The notes under the pieces: generated by a model
What the model saw: the letters and a program-made list of their open reading frames with translations, nothing else
Told to the model about the DNA's origin: nothing
Database searches by the model: none
Position numbers and translations under genes: made by a program
Shown here: in pieces, positions 1 through 11,312 of the stretch
Layout: each line of letters opens with the position of its first letter
Numbering within the stretch: the stretch's first letter is position 1
From: Rhea pennata
Lineage: Eukaryota; Chordata; Aves; Rheiformes; Rheidae
Assembly: GCF_028389875.1 (NCBI RefSeq)
Contig: NW_026907680.1
Coordinates: 992,001 to 1,056,000 of the forward strand
Reading direction: 5' to 3'
DNA length: 64,000 nucleotides

Positions 1-1166
1 ACATTGCCCAGGGAGAGCTCGCAGGCTCTTGCGCATGCCCTGGATCACCTCTGGCACCTCTGGTGTCACCCAGTGTTTCCACGGCAGCAGCTGACTCCCA
101 CCTTCCACCACCTTGGACTGGAAATGGGAGGGGGGACAAGGAGCTCGCACACTTCTGTGCACCTCTTTTGGGCACACGGCAGCTTAAGCAGGATGAATCC
201 CACAACCGTCCTGGGGGTTGGTGGCGTGCATGGGATGGAGGTGTCTGCCCCACCACCTGGAGGGCTTCTCCCCAAAGAAATGAGGGGCCCAGGCTGACTC
301 AGCTCACTCACTCCCCGAAGCCTGGGGAAATGACTTCCCTGCTGGGTGCAGGAGCAGCTCCTCTGCCAGGAGCCGCAGTGCTGAGGGCACTGCCTGCCCG
401 TGCTGAGCTGAGCTGAGACAAAACGGAGGGAAGCTCCGGACGCTCAGGAGGGAGGCAGCAGCTGAGAGCTCCTTCTGGCAGAAATGGGCAGAGCCCTTCC
501 AGTGGGAAGTCTCTGGCTGCAGGGCAGTGCTGCTGAGCTGCTCGCGGGGTCCTGGAGACCTCGCGCAGGTGATGGTTGAGGCCATCTTTCCAGAGAGCTC
601 TCTCGGTGGAGCAGCTGGTGCTTTAGGGCAGGGACTTGCTGCCACAGTGTCCGAGGGACAGGGCGGCACGGCTTCCTTCTGCCGGGGAGGGTGTAGGGCT
701 GTGCGAGCAGGGCGTGCGTGCAGCCAGGTGTGCCCAGGGCTGTGCCTGAGAGCAGTGTCCTGGGAGGTCAGGGTGCCCAGGGCCATGCCTCTGCCACCTG
801 CCTTGGTCAGCACTCAGCCCGCCTGGGCAACTGCCTGCAGCGCTGCGTGGAGAAGCCATGGTGGGAAGTAGCAGCCCACAGAAGGGCAGGATCTTGCTGT
901 CCCAGATCAGAGGCTGTGTGGGGCAAGGCTGCTCAGAGCTGCTGCTCAGCCCCAGGAACTTGCCCGGAGGAAAGTCAAGGCAGGGACCACTCCACAGGGA
1001 AGGAGGTTTCCTGAGTGTTGGCTTTCTGTTCCACGCTGTTGTTTTGGGGGAAGGGAAAAGGAGGTGCCAAGGCTGGAGAAGAGCTGGAGACTGGGGAGGC
1101 TGCTGAGGGGTCAGCAGGTCTGTGGGGAAGCTCAGAAAGTGCTTTTGCCCCTGCTCTGCCCACGCA

Positions 1167-1187
1167 CAGCAGCAGCAGCAGCAGCAG
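1167..1187 (+). repeat. (CAG)7 microsatellite
   Basis: There are seven perfect CAG triplets, repeated identically at 60586-60606 in the second copy of the direct repeat. No supported exon covers it. Confidence 0.9.
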
Positions 1188-3390
1188 CTCTGCTGGCCCC
1201 AGGAGCCTTTGTGGCAGCTGCTCCTTGGCACCTGCCAAGAGGTGGGTGCCCCAAGGCAGTGCCCTGCTGCCGGGAGGGCTCTCTGGGGCACAGCCAAGTG
1301 CCCCAGAAGTGGGCTGGGGTCTGTTGGCTAAGGCAGGCAATGGACGCAGGAGAGGGCATTTGGTGCTGGCAGGAAAAGCAGCAGGCGGTGGAGCCATGGT
1401 GCGAGAAGGGGAGGAAGGCAGAACAGAAGTGCGGTGGGAGGGAGAATTAGGGAATTTAGCTCTCTTCTCCTCCATTGCAGATGTTTTCCTCCCAGAAAAC
1501 CCCACATGGCCTCTGCCAGCCCGCAGAGCCTCTGCCCCACAGGCCCCAGGGCCAGGCCAGGCACTGCCTTCTCTGCAGACAGACCTCTGGCTGAGGAGAG
1601 AGTCCGATTCCAACGAGATGTTACTCCAGCCTAGGCCTCTCTTGCAAAGGCTGGAGCAGCAGCAAGTACATGGAGGTTCTGCTTGCAAACTGCAGCTCAC
1701 TAAGTGCTTGAGGTCAGTGTTCTGAGAGCTGCTGGTGCTTCAGCACAGTCTTTCTAGCACAGGCTGGAACAACAGCAAGTAGGTGCAGAACAGCCAAAAA
1801 TGCACTGATTGCCCCAACAGGGTCTTCTTCCAGCAGCCTGGGGCCTGGGAGCTTCCTCAGCCAGACGCAGGAGACACAAAGCCTTTGCCTGCTTGGTCCT
1901 TCCAGAAGCACACCCCCACCTTGGCCTGAAAGCACACCGTCAACCTGTGGCAGGGCCAGATGCAGCTCCTTGCTTGGCTTCTCTCTTCCTCTTCAAAGCA
2001 CTTCTGCTGGGCTTCTTCTCACCTCCGCAGGGCAAGGAGATGTGGCTTTCAGCGACCTCTCTCTTGCCTCTCCTTCCTGACCAAGAGCTGTTAGCTCACA
2101 GCCTGCCCCGGTGCATGCAAAGTTCAGATGTGGTCATTTACTCCCCAAGAGGCCTTACTCCTCCTGCAGCAAATACCCTCTGGCACTTTATTGCCCAGCC
2201 ATTCCCTGTGCTTTGGTCCTTCTGTAGCTCTTATTTGGGGAGCCTATAACATGGAGAGGAATGAGTGGTTCTGGTTTTGGTTTGTTTGAAAAGATTGATC
2301 CCTACCAGAAGCAAGCAAGGCAGAAAGACATCTTGGGCTGGCTTTTTCCTCCAGACCACGTTTGTCACAGCAGAGAGTCAGCTGCCCGTATGGGAGCATG
2401 ATTTGGATCGGAAAAGGGTACGGGAACTCCTCATCACAAAGGCCTTAAGCCATACTGGGGAGCCAAAGTCCTCAGGTAAAGCCCACAATTTTCTCAGCCT
2501 GGTCTTCAAGTACGGCCTCAGAACACAAGTGGGCCTCTTGGCATGCTGGGCTGCCACCTTCAGCAGGAGCTCTCCTGGACGGGCTGAGTTCTTGCTTTTC
2601 TCTTTACTCATACAATTTCAAGAAGAAAACAAGAACTCCCCACCAGTGTCCCCGGCCACACTGAGATGACTGTGGCTCCTAATGGCTCCATTCGCAGAAG
2701 GGCCCAGGAAGAGTCTGCATAGGTATTGTCAGAGAAGGAAAGCTCCTCAGATCCATTGGAGATGTGGGCCTTCCACTCGTGTATGCAGTGTGCTTCCCAG
2801 GCTCTGACAAAGGAAAGGGATGGGCGGAGGAGGAGGGCAAACTGGTTCCTCTGGAGTCCCTGCTTTGTGACAGGACCTATTTCAAAGCACGGAGATCATC
2901 AGAGAGGTCCTTTTTGCTCCAGGATCTTTTCCTCACCCAGCACTGTGATTTGTTTCTCTACAGCTTTCAACATTTGCTGGCGTGTCCACAAACCTATTGC
3001 CTAACACTAGCATTTTTGAATGTCATCCCGTGCTGACTGGGAGCAATGTCATTTATTGGCTTCTGAGACTATCTGATTGTGCTAGATGCAGGAAGACACT
3101 GAGGGTCTTCTTGGTTGGTTTACATAGTCCTGTAGAGGAGTTTCCCTGGAAAAAAAGGAAGTTTCGACAGGGCAAGTGGTACCCGTGTGTGTGTTTGTGT
3201 ATGCATATACATCTCCATCGAGAAGGCTCAGCAGAAAGCGGCTAAAAGATTTGTCCTCCATAAAACTGCCTTTCTGAGCTGTGAAGGAAGATGGGATGCT
3301 TGGAGACAGAGAGACCTGCAGGGGTCCAGGTTGGCCAATGGTGTAAGTAGATATGGTCAGTGGGTTTTCTGAAAACGTGTGGGGCATATC

Positions 3391-3720
3391 ACAGAATCAC
3401 AGAATGGGTAAGGTTGGAAGGGACCTCAGGGGATCATCTTGTCCTACCTCCCTGCTCAAGCAGGGTCACCTCGATCATGTTAGACAGGGTTGCATCTGGG
3501 CAGGGTCTGAATCTCTCCAGAGGAGGAGACTCCACAATGTCTCTGGGAAACCTCTCCCAGTGCTCGATCACTCTCACAGGGAAGAAATTCCTCCTCATAT
3601 TGAGGCGGAGCTTCCGCTGGTTCAGTTTGTGCCCGTTGCCTCTTGTCCTGTTGCATGGCACTAGTGAAAAGAGTTCGGCCCCATCCCTTTGATGGGGATA
3701 TCCAGTGGAATTTCCTTCAC
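3391..3720 (-). mobile_element. CR1 LINE 3' tail (truncated)
   Basis: Read on the minus strand this is the classic end of avian CR1: a 'rrnFFpvRVteHWeRfp' coding remnant, the line 'gaggtgaccctgcttgagcaggg', and the terminal ATTCTGTGATTCTGTGAT-type repeat at 3391-3405. It is a 5'-truncated, dead copy. The same element is present in the 59420-64000 and 40195-43275 duplicates, so it predates those duplications. Confidence 0.9.
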
Positions 3721-4869
3721 TCTCTTTCAAGAGCATGTTGAGTGATAATCAAACACAAAAAATCAAATGTCTTCCTCTGTGTGGGCCCCTTTCATTTTGA
3801 GTTCCTCTGAGGGCTTTACATCTCTCTACATTTTTGCACCGTCCACTCCCATGTACTATTTATTTCCACAAACGCTTTGGGCTACGTGTGCTGAAAAACT
3901 AACACTGGGTTTTTTTTTTCCCCCTCTCCCAGGTGCAGGTGAAGTTGGAAGTACATGTGTTGGCTTCCATGCATCTACTGAAGGATCTGCAGCAAATGCC
4001 ACTTTCCAGGGCAGTACAGAGGCATTGTGATATTCTGAGCAGAAAGGATGTGACCGGCACAAAATACAATGCAATGCTGGTGAAAAATATTTGCTTTACA
4101 CAGCACGGTAATGGTTTCCCACTAAGTGGTCTGGCTGTGAGAAATCCTTGCAGCAGTCTGAACCTAAACTCCAAGGGGTTTCAAAAACTGCCAGGCACAC
4201 TGCACTTCCCTCTAACAAGCCTGCAGGGATATGGAGCATGTCTGGCACAGTAAAGTCCATGTCCCTTCTCGTGCGAGTAACCAACTGGCTAACCTTTCTT
4301 CTGCAGCTTGATGGAGCTGCCTAAGTATTTTGTATGGAAGCACACGTGTGGTCTTGCTCAAGTCAGGTGCTGCCTTTTAGCCAAAGCAGTCCCTCTGCTC
4401 CCTTCCATTCTCTTCCGGCTACAGACATGTAGCATTTTTAGCGTTCTCTTAGCACTGAGCACATTGCTCCTGGATCTGTTCTGTGTCCCCTACTTCAGTC
4501 CTCCTGCACTGGAAAACCCTCCAGTGCAGCCCAGCATGGCCACTGGCAGGCACAAGGCTTTGATGCTGAGTGTGAGGGCACTTGTGCCTTGCACCCGGGA
4601 GCGTCGCGGCAGGAAAATGGTGTCAGTGCTGACAGGGAGGTGATTCCAGCCCCACCCACCTGGAAGCCAGGAGGAGGAACCTTGCTGCTGCTTCTGCTAG
4701 TGAGCTCACTTGTGCCTCAAGACCTGAGAGGCCACCAGTGGCCACAAAGCTGCTGTTAGTGCCTGGGAAGGAGCAACCAGCCTGGGGAGGCAGCAGGGGT
4801 GTTGGCAAGCTCAGTGCAGGAGAGGAGAGCAGCAGGTGTTGTGCAGCTGCCTCCAGGAGGGCTCCACGC

Positions 4870-5640
4870 TGTCTCCCATTGCTTCTTCAACAATGTCCTG
4901 ATGAAGCAGGGACTTGGTGTGTAACCAGGGAGGGGTGCTGATACCTGGCCGTGCTGGAGAGGAGCTTTTCAGAGAAGGACCTGGGGGTTGTGGTGGGCAC
5001 CAAGCTGACCATGAACCAGCAATGTGCTCTGGTGGCAAAGAGCAGCCATGGTATCCTGGGCTGCATCAGGAAGAGCATTGCCAGCAGGTGGAGGCAGGTG
5101 ATCCTTCCCCTCTGCTCAGCACTGGTGAGGCCGCACCTGGAGAGCTTGGTCCACCAGCACAAGAGAAACATGGACCTACTGCAGTGAGTCCAACCACAAA
5201 GAAGACTAAGGGCCTGGAGCATCTCCTGTATGAGGAGAGACAGAGATAGCTGGGCCTGTTCAGTGTGTAAGGGGAGAAGGCTCAGGGCAATTTGAATGTA
5301 CAGAAGTACCTGATGGGGACATGGCATAAAGAAGACAGAGACAGATTCTTCTGTGACAGCCAGTGGCAGGATGGGAGGCAACAGGCACATGTAGAAATAC
5401 AAGAAATTCCATTGAAATGTAAGAAAAGATTTTCTGCTGCAAGAGCGATGGAAGACTGGACCAAGTTGCTCAGCAGGACTATGAGTCTCCATCCTTGCTG
5501 GTGCTCAAAACCCAACTGGACACAGTCTCAGTCAGCATGCTCCAGGTATACCTCCAGGTATAAAAGAAAAGAGGGTGGAGGCAGATGTTCTCCAGGGGTG
5601 CTTTCCAACTTCAGCAATGCGTTGATTCAGTGATTTGGTG
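4870..5640 (+). mobile_element. CR1 LINE fragment (end of ORF2 and 3' tail)
   Basis: The translation of 4951-5187 gives the CR1 reverse-transcriptase C-terminal block (LGVVVGTKLTMNQQCALVAK, then ILGCIRKSIASRWRQVILPL, then ALVRPHLE). The sequence then decays through frameshifts to a degraded end near 5605-5640 with a 'gattcagtgatttgg' remnant. It is old, 5'-truncated and not coding. It lies between the duplicated left flank and the CARD exons. Confidence 0.85.
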
Positions 5641-5740
5641 ATGCTGCCATTTGTGAAGTCACTTGTGAGCTGCCTAGAGGAACTTTGCTTCTCCATGGAA
5701 GAACTCCTCTGTATCACAGAGCAGTCAGTGCCTCGGCAAA

Positions 5741-6369
5741 TTACTTCTCAAGGGCTTCAACGAGGCGTGGGGGCTTTTTCTTCAGGGCCTCGTACAGGCG
5801 ATCCTTGCACCAGGGAGTCCAGCTCGGCATCAGCCTGAACAGCTCACGCATCATGGTGTGGGATGTTTTCTCCGCCAGAATTCTTTGGTATTGCTCAAAG
5901 TCCAGAATGTCCCCGAGCAGGAGGTCCAGGACACCTTTCACTTCTACAACGCGTTCAGTCAGCTCCACTCGGTGCCTATCAACAAAGTGTTCCCCTGGGG
6001 AGGCCAGAAGCAAAGGGTTAGTCATCTGTGGACACACTGGTGCTCTTTCAGCTGCTTCACAGGTCATGGAGCAGCAGCCACTTCAGAGAGGGGTTTGCCT
6101 GAGCTAGCACGACCCAAGGAGGAAATGAACGGCACCACGGAGCACCCAGTCCTCTCTGTTGTTAGTGGGTGATGGCAGCATCTAGCCGAAAGCAGAGGCT
6201 CGTGTGAATGTCTAATTCAAACTGGGGCTGTGCTGGGGCCAATGCTGTGTTTTAGAGTGGGTGTTTGAGCCCCTGCCCCTGGTTTTGAGGCATTTTCCCC
6301 CAAAAGTCTCACCTGTCACTGCCAACATTTGAACAGATTCTTTGGGGATTTGTTCTCTGCCCCTAAAGC
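5741..6369 (-). CDS. ASC/NLRP1-type CARD gene, last two exons (partial)
   Basis: Two minus-strand exons join in phase. Exon 6313-6369 (57 nt) has acceptor tgtcccacag and donor GTGAGA. Exon 5741-5994 has acceptor cctccccag and ends in TAA. The last exon encodes 83 residues that form a complete CARD: EHFVDRHRVEL, VLDLLLGDILDFEQYQ, AEKTSHTMMRELF, WCKDRLYEALKKKP, LVEALEK. This matches the CARD of ASC and NLRP1/CARD8 (HFxDxHRxxL, LxxEQYxxVxAExT, MRKLF, CKDxLxxAL, LVExLE) and not the caspase-1 CARD. From memory, human PYCARD has a 57-nt linker exon before its CARD exon, the same architecture. Such CARDs pass inflammasome signals to caspase-1. No pyrin-domain exon is visible upstream: the next 1.1 kb is unrecognised sequence and a GC minisatellite, then CCDC81-family DNA. 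It may be a truncated gene, a CARD-only gene or an NLRP1 relative. Confidence 0.75.
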
Positions 6370-6994
6370 CTGTGGGACAGCAAAACAGAAAAGAAATGAG
6401 AGGGGAAGCAATGGGAGGGAGCTCCAATCTTGCATGGTCAATGGGGCGCTGCAGAAGGGAAGGACAGAGCAGACACCTTTCCAAAGGAGGCTCCTTCCCT
6501 TAGGAGACTAGGACTCCCAGGCCACCTCCCAGCCTTGCTGGTGACCCTTTCTCATGGCTGCTCCCATCTCCACTGAGCCAGTGCCATCAAGTGACAGCAC
6601 AGCTAATTACAGCCCTATCAGAGACCACCACAGCTGCGCAGTGTGAACTGGCCATGGGAAATGCTGGAGCTATGGATGATGTACGATGAGCACCTCTGAC
6701 AGGGAGGAGACATCCCATCACCTGGTTCAACCTGTATGTCTTGCTGGGAACTCACTGCATTGGAGTTTTAAGCTAATTTCAGACAGTGTCATGGCAAATA
6801 CGTTCAATCGAGCTCATCACCCTTGGCTTGTTCTGCAGCAACCATGCACACGTCAACATGGCTGCCCCACAAACACGCCGACACGCACATGCCAACGACA
6901 CAGCTGGGCCTTTCACAGGCAAAGACACACACACGGCAGCCCCACGCACACCCATGTGCAGGGCAATGGGGACCACTGGGGCAACATCCCCCCT
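6370..6994. other. Unassigned stretch upstream of the CARD exons
   Basis: I looked on the minus strand for a pyrin-domain or other first exon and found none. The sequence is moderately GC-rich, with a CA-rich patch near 6840-6960. No RNA gene or transposon was recognised. Confidence 0.5.
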
Positions 6995-7420
6995 GCTCCC
7001 CCCCACCCCAGGGGTCCAGGCACTCCTCTGCCCCCCTGCACCCCAGGGGCCCAGGCATCTGGGCATTCTCCTGCCCGCCTCTACCCGAGGGGCCCAGGTG
7101 TCCGGGCACCTCTCTTCTGCCCACTACGCGAGCGGCCCAGGCGTACGGGCATCCCTCTGCCCCGCCCTGACTCCAGGGCCCAGGCATCCGGACACCCCAT
7201 TGCCTCCCCCTACCCCAGGGGCCCAGGCGTCTGGGCCCCTCCTTCCACGTGCCCAGGAAGTCCCCATCCCTTCCCACGCCAGGGGCCCAGGCGTCCGAGC
7301 ACCCTCCCCCCACCCCCGTTACCTGAGCGCCGGCTCGGACGCCTGGGCCCCTCGCCGCGCCCCCTTCCCTCCCCCAGGCCCAGCGATGCCGCTGCCGCCC
7401 CGCGCCGGGAACTGCAATCC
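6995..7420. repeat. GC-rich minisatellite (GGGGCCCAGGCGTCCGGGCA core)
   Basis: The core GGGGCCCAGGC(A/G)TC(C/T)GGGCA recurs roughly every 45-65 bases, at least seven times with variable spacers, and finally appears inverted near 7340-7370. Long open frames across it (Pro/Arg-rich on plus, Gly-rich on minus) come from composition and are not genes. It separates the CARD exons from the CCDC81-like fragment. Confidence 0.8.
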
Positions 7421-7616
7421 CAGCAGGCAGCGCGGCCGCCGAGCCCCGCCCCCTCCCTGGCGCCTCGCGGGAGCAGCCGCTGTGAGGAGGAGCCTTCCTG
7501 GCCCCGAGCCCCGGCTGCTCCGCTCCGCTCCTCAGGCCTCCCCAGAGCTGCCGCGCTGCAGGCGGGCGAGCGCGCCGCACACCCCGCCAAGAGCCACCCG
7601 GCCTGGGGCAGCTGGT

Positions 7617-8237
7617 TTAATTCAGCACACAAGAACTTCCTGGGTGCTCGCGCGGCTCACAAGCAGAGCTGCTGCTGCTGCTGCCGCCGCTGCCGCCGTT
7701 GTGGCTGCTGCTGTGGCCACCGCCGCTGCCCCTGGGGCTCCCACTGCCGCTTCCCCTCTGTCTGACATGTGGTCTTCGACTGCGCCTGCCCCTGGGGCTG
7801 CCGCTGTGCCCGCCACCGGGGCTTCCACTGCTGCTGCCACCGCCAGTGGATCTGCTGCTGTCCCCGCCACTGGAGCTTCCACTGCCGCTGCCGCTCTGTC
7901 TGACACTGGCACTGGAGCTGCCGCTGTGCCTGCAGCTGGAGCTTCCACTGCCACTGCCAGTGAGGCTGCTGCTGACACTGGGGCTGTCGCTCTGTCTGAC
8001 AGTGGGTTTCCCAGTGCCACTGGGGCTCCCGGTGGGGCTGCCGCTGTGTCTGCCACTGGGGCTCCCACTGCCACTGCCAGTGGGGCTGCTGCCGGCACTG
8101 TGGCTGCCACTGATGCTGCCACTGCCCCTGCCACTGCTGCTCTGTCTTCTGTTGCCACCGGGTCTGCCGCTGACACTGCCACTGCTGCTGCTCTTTCTCC
8201 TGCTTGTCCCTGTCTCCGCCCATGGCTCTTCTTCCCC
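7617..8237 (-). CDS. Ser/Gly/Arg-rich terminal exon, copy 1 (CCDC81-like family)
   Basis: The exon starts after acceptor ccttctccag at 8237 and ends at TAA 7617-7619. It is open throughout in one frame (206 codons), although it contains no ATG. The product begins GEEEPWAETGTSRRKSSSSG, continues as degenerate GSGSGSP/SGRHSGSP repeats with RSRRP and RSTGGG patches, then a Ser run, and ends CEPREHPGSSCVLN. The same start, frame and end occur at 45250-45960, where the repeat number differs but the frame is kept. A third copy at 15938-16737 has one frameshift. It lies downstream of cassette exons A, C and B on the same strand, as in the main array. The function is unknown. The SR/RRxS-like composition suggests a disordered, phosphorylatable tail. 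The alternative is a non-coding minisatellite. Confidence 0.55.
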   Translation of the reverse strand, partial: GEEEPWAETGTSRRKSSSSGSVSGRPGGNRRQSSSGRGSGSISGSHSAGSSPTGSGSGSPSGRHSGSPTGSPSGTGKPTVRQSDSPSVSSSLTGSGSGSSSCRHSGSSSASVRQSGSGSGSSSGGDSSRSTGGGSSSGSPGGGHSGSPRGRRSRRPHVRQRGSGSGSPRGSGGGHSSSHNGGSGGSSSSSSACEPREHPGSSCVLN

Positions 8238-8756
8238 CTGGAGAAGGAGGCAGAAAGGAACAGGCTGTGCTCTCCTGCGGCAGAAAGGCCAAGGCCGTCC
8301 TGCTAGGGAGGACAGGGGTGCGCAGTGGGGGCCAGAGCCGGTCTCTTTTCCCGCAAGGGAAAGGCCTGTTCCCTAACTCTTCCCGTGAGCCTTCCTGTCA
8401 GCACCCTTCTGCCCTGAAGGGAAGCCCAGCAAGGCTGAACATCCCTTGCTTGTTCACACCAAAGATCTAACTCATCACACAGCTGAAGAGAAACTCTCCA
8501 TCTTCTAGCGTGGAAACGCCCTGCAGTTCCACAGCCACCAAGCAGAGAGCCCCAGAGGCTTTGTTGGGTTGCTCACAGAGAGCGCTGGAGAGGCAGATAC
8601 ATTGCAGAAGTAGAGCACAGCTGGCATCTCTGAAAACAAAGCCCTGCGCAAAGCCTTCCAGGGCCCAGCAGGCCTCTTGTACAGCCAGCGCCCATAGCAC
8701 AAGGCCTGGGCAGAGAGCAGGCTGGCACATGAAGGGCCTCAATGAGGAGCACTTAC

Positions 8757-9614
8757 CACTCCAGACCTCTGACGGCCCTCGCTCAGAGGACATGCACTAG
8801 TGCTCGGGCTTCTCTCCGTTCCTTCTTCCTGCCCGCTGCTGCACTCTGTGCAGAGCACTCTGAGGTGACTGGCACCGGCCTGCAAATACACACCGCGGAG
8901 AGGTGATATGAGCACAGGGAGAGTAGGGTCCCCACCTGGCCCTCACCAGCTTCACACCTGCTCCTGCAGCAGAAGGCAATTCTGCAGCAGAAGCACAGGG
9001 CTCCCACTGACTGGGGCCACATCAGTGCATCACCTCCCATCAAATACCTGGGGCTGCACGTCATGCCTGAAGGAGAGCTCCAGGAGCCCAAGGGAGACTC
9101 TCTCCAGGCAGTGAGGAGAGCAGCAGGGTCATCTGCAAGGACAGGCTCTGAAACACATCATTACCTGCTGTCCTGCCAACTACAAGACTGCTCCGTGGCC
9201 CCAAAGGCTCTGTGTTCAGGGGTGGGCAACGGATTATTGCTGGGCACCCAGTGTCAAAGAAGCAGAAAGGCATCAAGCATTTACACACAAAGCCCTTAGC
9301 AGGTGGACAACATCACAGAGTTCTGCAGAACCCTGTCCTCACCCACAGAGCCCAGATGAAGGCAGAGCATGCCTGCAGGCAGGTGGGACCCAGCCGCTGG
9401 AAAGACTTGTTCCCAAAGCACTTTCAGAGCAGCCTCCCCCAGCCCTGGCAATGCAGCCCTAACAAACCTGTGCGGAGAGGCTGCTGCCTTTGTCAGGCAG
9501 GGGGAAAGAAAGAAGGGAAAGTACTCACATTGGAAAAATACTTGGAAGAGGTTCAAGGGACACAATCGAAGCTGCTTTAGTGGCTGTCAGGATTGAATCC
9601 CTGCGTATTTTCAT
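8757..9614 (-). pseudogene. CCDC81-like cassette exons A-C-B, left copy (broken)
   Basis: Three splice-flanked segments lie in the same order and spacing as in the main array. A is 9529-9614 (86 nt, starts MKIRRDSILTATKA), C is 9165-9239 (75 nt, NNPLPTPEHRAFGATEQ) and B is 8757-8879 (123 nt, acceptor tatttgcag, donor GTAAGTG). A joins C and C joins B in phase. B then runs into a TGA near its 3' end, because it is one base shorter than the intact copy at 47418-47541. The Ser/Gly/Arg-rich exon follows at 7617-8237. No HU-domain exons are visible upstream, so this is a partial and probably dead copy. Confidence 0.6.
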
Positions 9615-9619
9615 CTGCA

Positions 9620-11310
9620 AAGGTGAGAAAGAGAGGTGAGATGCTGCCAAGGAAAGGCTCTTGCTGCTGGCAAGGGCAGCCCATGTTTCCATGCTACAGA
9701 GAAGAAGCTGCCTCTCAGAACTGCAGAAATACCCGTTGCTCTTGCTCACAGCAGCCCCTCCATTCCACACAAGAGCAGCTGCAGGGGAATATGGGCAAAG
9801 AGCTAAATGATCTGGCAGGCTTTTGTCCAGGGAAGAGCCAAAAGGCTGATCCAGGACAGAATGGAGAGAAGAGAGAGGCAAGCACAGGGGAAGGCAGCTC
9901 ACTAAACTCTAGGGCAATGTGCAGGGCAGTCCTGCTAGGGAGGACAGGAGGGCTCTGTGGGGGCTATGGCAGCTCTGTTTTCGCAGAAGGGAAGGTTCTT
10001 CCCCAGCCTCTGCTCTGAGCCTTCCCGGGAGCCTTCCTGTCAGCACCCTTTTACCCTGAAGGGAAGCCCAGCAAAAGCCTCTGCTCCTTAGGAAAACAGC
10101 CCTGCTCTGGCAAAGGTAGCAACACGCTGACATCATGGAAGGTTTTCTTTTTAAAAGGCAGATTTGCTCTTAGAAAGGAGAAACTAGTACTTTAAGACAG
10201 CCTTGTTTGAAGATGATGGAGCCAGGCCTCCAGCAACAGCAGTGGCAGCCGAAGCCAAGCAGGAGCCCGGGCAAGCAAAGCCTGGAGTAATTTATCCTCC
10301 TTCTAGCTATGTGGCAGAGCTAGGCCCCAAAGCAGCAAAGGTCCCCCAGCTCGTGTGCGCCAGCAGGAACCTTGAATCGTTCAAATAGTCAAGATGCACA
10401 AAAGCATTGCCTTACCTAGCAGCAAGCCCTCAAACCAGAGCTGCATGCTCTCCAGCGCTGCCTCTGAAAACAAGTCAGTTGTGGGGTGAAGCAGCAAGGC
10501 GCTTTACTCAGCCTTCAAACACTTGTCCCCATGCTGCAGCAGCCACCCCAGGGCTCTGGGAGGGGAGGGATGACCTGCCCCACACACAGGCTTAGAGGCT
10601 GCTGTGTGTTCATGCACACATGATTTTGGCTTTGCACTGTTAGCAGCACCCCACCACCACCGCCCTGAAGATGGCTGCAGCTTATTTTGGGGGATGCTTT
10701 TGAAGACAGAAAGGTGCCTCCCATCACTAGGAAAGATTTGTATCACCTTTTATCAGCAAAGCAAGTCACTGACTGTTGCTCTGTAACGTTCGCAGCCCTG
10801 ATGTGTAACACAGGCTATGACGCATGGCTAGAGCTCTGCCAGCAAAACACTTGAAGACAGCAGGGTGGCTCTACTGAAGAGGTGAGCTATGAGCAGTTGA
10901 TGGATGCACCAGCAGCTGCTGCTGGAGGAGAGGGCCACTCTCCAGGCTCACAGCACTTGCTGCCCATTAAAGCTCCAGTGAGCAGAAGAGGTTTGGGTGC
11001 AGGTAGATGGGTACCATGTCATGGTGAGCTAGTGGTAAATAGGTACCTTGCAAAGTCTTCCCCAAGACCTGGTCCCCTCCCACCTCTGCAACACTGAATA
11101 TGGTGCAGTTCAAGTGTTGAAGACAGAATTAAGAAACTATGACAGAGGGAGAATGAAGCCAGACATGTGCCCTGGCACCAGAGTGAGAGCCTGACACCTT
11201 TCCTCTCTGCTTTGATCCTGCCTTAACACAACAGCGGTGTGGCTGTATTCCAGCTTAGGCTGTCCCTTGTAGGATGACCTCGTAAGGCCACCGGACTAAG
11301 GAAGACAGGC
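9620..11310. other. Unassigned stretch between two opposed CCDC81-like fragments
   Basis: Up to about 10,100 the sequence still resembles the array unit (intronic part with ccctgaagggaagcccagc). From about 10,140 to 11,290 I recognise nothing: no gene, no RNA and no repeat. Family sequence resumes in the opposite orientation near 11,313, so an inversion breakpoint lies in this stretch. Confidence 0.5.
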
Positions 11311-11312
11311 AG

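Larger units (their letters stand above)
1..4581. repeat. Direct repeat, copy 1 (recurs at 59420-64000)
   Basis: The segment is repeated at 59420-64000 at a constant offset of 59,419 with no indel that I can see. Substitutions noted at 1295, 1342, 1346, 1347, 1348, 2643 and 3084 put identity above 99.8 percent. Part of it (about 1737-4810) is also present inverted at 40195-43275 with clearly more divergence. I see no convincing coding exon. It holds a CAG microsatellite, a CR1 tail (3391-3720) and a short TG-rich run near 3187. In the second copy it lies upstream of the CCDC81-like gene, so it is probably 5' flank of that unit. It is either a recent large tandem duplication or an assembly duplication. 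Confidence 0.95.

Noticed and set aside
6786..8306. 506-codon plus-strand open frame with Pro- then Ala-rich translation
   Set aside because: It is read antisense through the GC minisatellite and the Ser/Gly/Arg exon. Stop codons are rare there by composition.
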